Shown in pieces: positions 31,280 through 31,487 of a stretch of DNA of 31,487 bases. This DNA is from a virus. The stretch spans positions 1 to 31,487 of the IMG/VR virus record IMGVR_UViG_3300044640_001162; one strand, 5' to 3'. The notes under the pieces were generated by a model. That model was not told where the DNA came from. It did no database searches and was given only the letters and a program-made list of their open reading frames with translations. Positions within the stretch are counted from its first letter, which is position 1, and every line of letters begins with the position of its first letter. The position numbers and the translations under genes are program-made.

Positions 31280-31487
31280 ATGAACAAGAAGAAAGTTTTG
31301 ATTGATTGTGACGGAGTTCTTTGTGATTTCATGAAGTTTTGCATTGAGTACGCAAACAACTCTGGGAAGGTTTCGAAGAAGATTCTGTTCGAAGAAGTAA
31401 CTGCCGATACTCGAACGTATCCGTTTTGGACCGAATCTGGGCTTGAGAAGGCTTGGAAGATGCAAGGATTTTGTTCGCAACTTCCCG
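31280..31487 (+). CDS. HAD-family phosphatase/nucleotidase (3' partial)
   Basis: The gene runs off the right edge; 69 residues are seen. The N-terminus (KKVLIDCDGVLCDFMKF) holds the HAD superfamily motif I DxDGV with D9 as nucleophile and D11 as acid/base. The following segment (YPFWTESGLEKAW) resembles the cap region of 5'(3')-deoxyribonucleotidase-like proteins. In this nucleotide-metabolism neighbourhood a nucleotidase is the simplest idea; a T4 Pnk-type phosphatase domain is the alternative. ATG 31280 follows AAGAAGAG within the end of the remnant ORF. Confidence 0.82.
   Translation, partial: MNKKKVLIDCDGVLCDFMKFCIEYANNSGKVSKKILFEEVTADTRTYPFWTESGLEKAWKMQGFCSQLP

Noticed and set aside
1-31487. 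tRNA genes, insertion sequences, integrase/attachment sites
   Set aside because: No cloverleaf with CCA-type end, no transposase or integrase motif, and no paired terminal repeats were seen by eye; a tRNA search program was not available.

Overview
The window is a stretch of a tailed-phage genome of the T4 supergroup (contractile-tailed myovirus). Every gene I can support lies on the + strand, packed head to tail with ATGA-type overlaps. The assignment rests on neck proteins like gp13, gp14 and gp15, a contractile sheath and tube (gp18, gp19), T4-type baseplate proteins, and a T4-type replication set (gp32-like SSB, UvsX, RNaseH-type 5' exonuclease, gp41 helicase) next to a class I ribonucleotide reductase. 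The host cannot be read from the sequence. The long sheath, tape measure and hub proteins and the many extra structural genes suggest a large-genome relative of T4 rather than a close one (inference).

Layout. Bases 1-3205 hold the 3' end of a gp13-like neck gene, three small accessory genes (an unknown hydrophobic protein, a 2H phosphoesterase and a short helical protein), then gp15-like and gp14-like genes. Bases 3277-6321 hold the sheath and tube genes, separated by a clear intrinsic terminator. Bases 6321-9926 encode two large, low-complexity, Gln/Pro/Lys-rich proteins of unknown role with internal repeats. Bases 9923-17913 form the baseplate/tail-core block: a gp26-like hub assembly protein, an overlapping start-less ORF that looks like a frameshift extension or gp51 equivalent, the tape measure, a gp48/gp54-like tube initiator, a small LysM-like protein, and a hub protein with an N-terminal SleB-like hydrolase domain. 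Bases 17910-20502 hold a compact DNA polymerase A-like protein, a YhaM-like HD hydrolase and an unknown protein.

From 20554 the window turns to DNA metabolism: SSB, then a strong terminator, UvsX, two unknown phage proteins, a Vsr/PD-(D/E)XK-like nuclease, the 5' exonuclease, the replicative helicase, a RyR-domain protein, a MazG-like pyrophosphohydrolase, NrdB and NrdA. The nucleotide genes would feed dNTPs to the replication and recombination proteins encoded just upstream. An AT-rich HNH homing-type endonuclease directly follows nrdA, with a headless coding remnant behind it. The window ends inside a HAD-type phosphatase/nucleotidase gene.

Most interesting points: the gp26/gp51 overlap with no usable start codon; a near-identical N-terminal leader on two unrelated neighbouring proteins (RyR and MazG); a rare motif shared by two distant structural-region proteins; prohead-protease-like (I/L)xE sites at residues 8-15 of five accessory proteins; a PolA-like protein in the tail operon; and a 2H phosphoesterase inside the neck operon.
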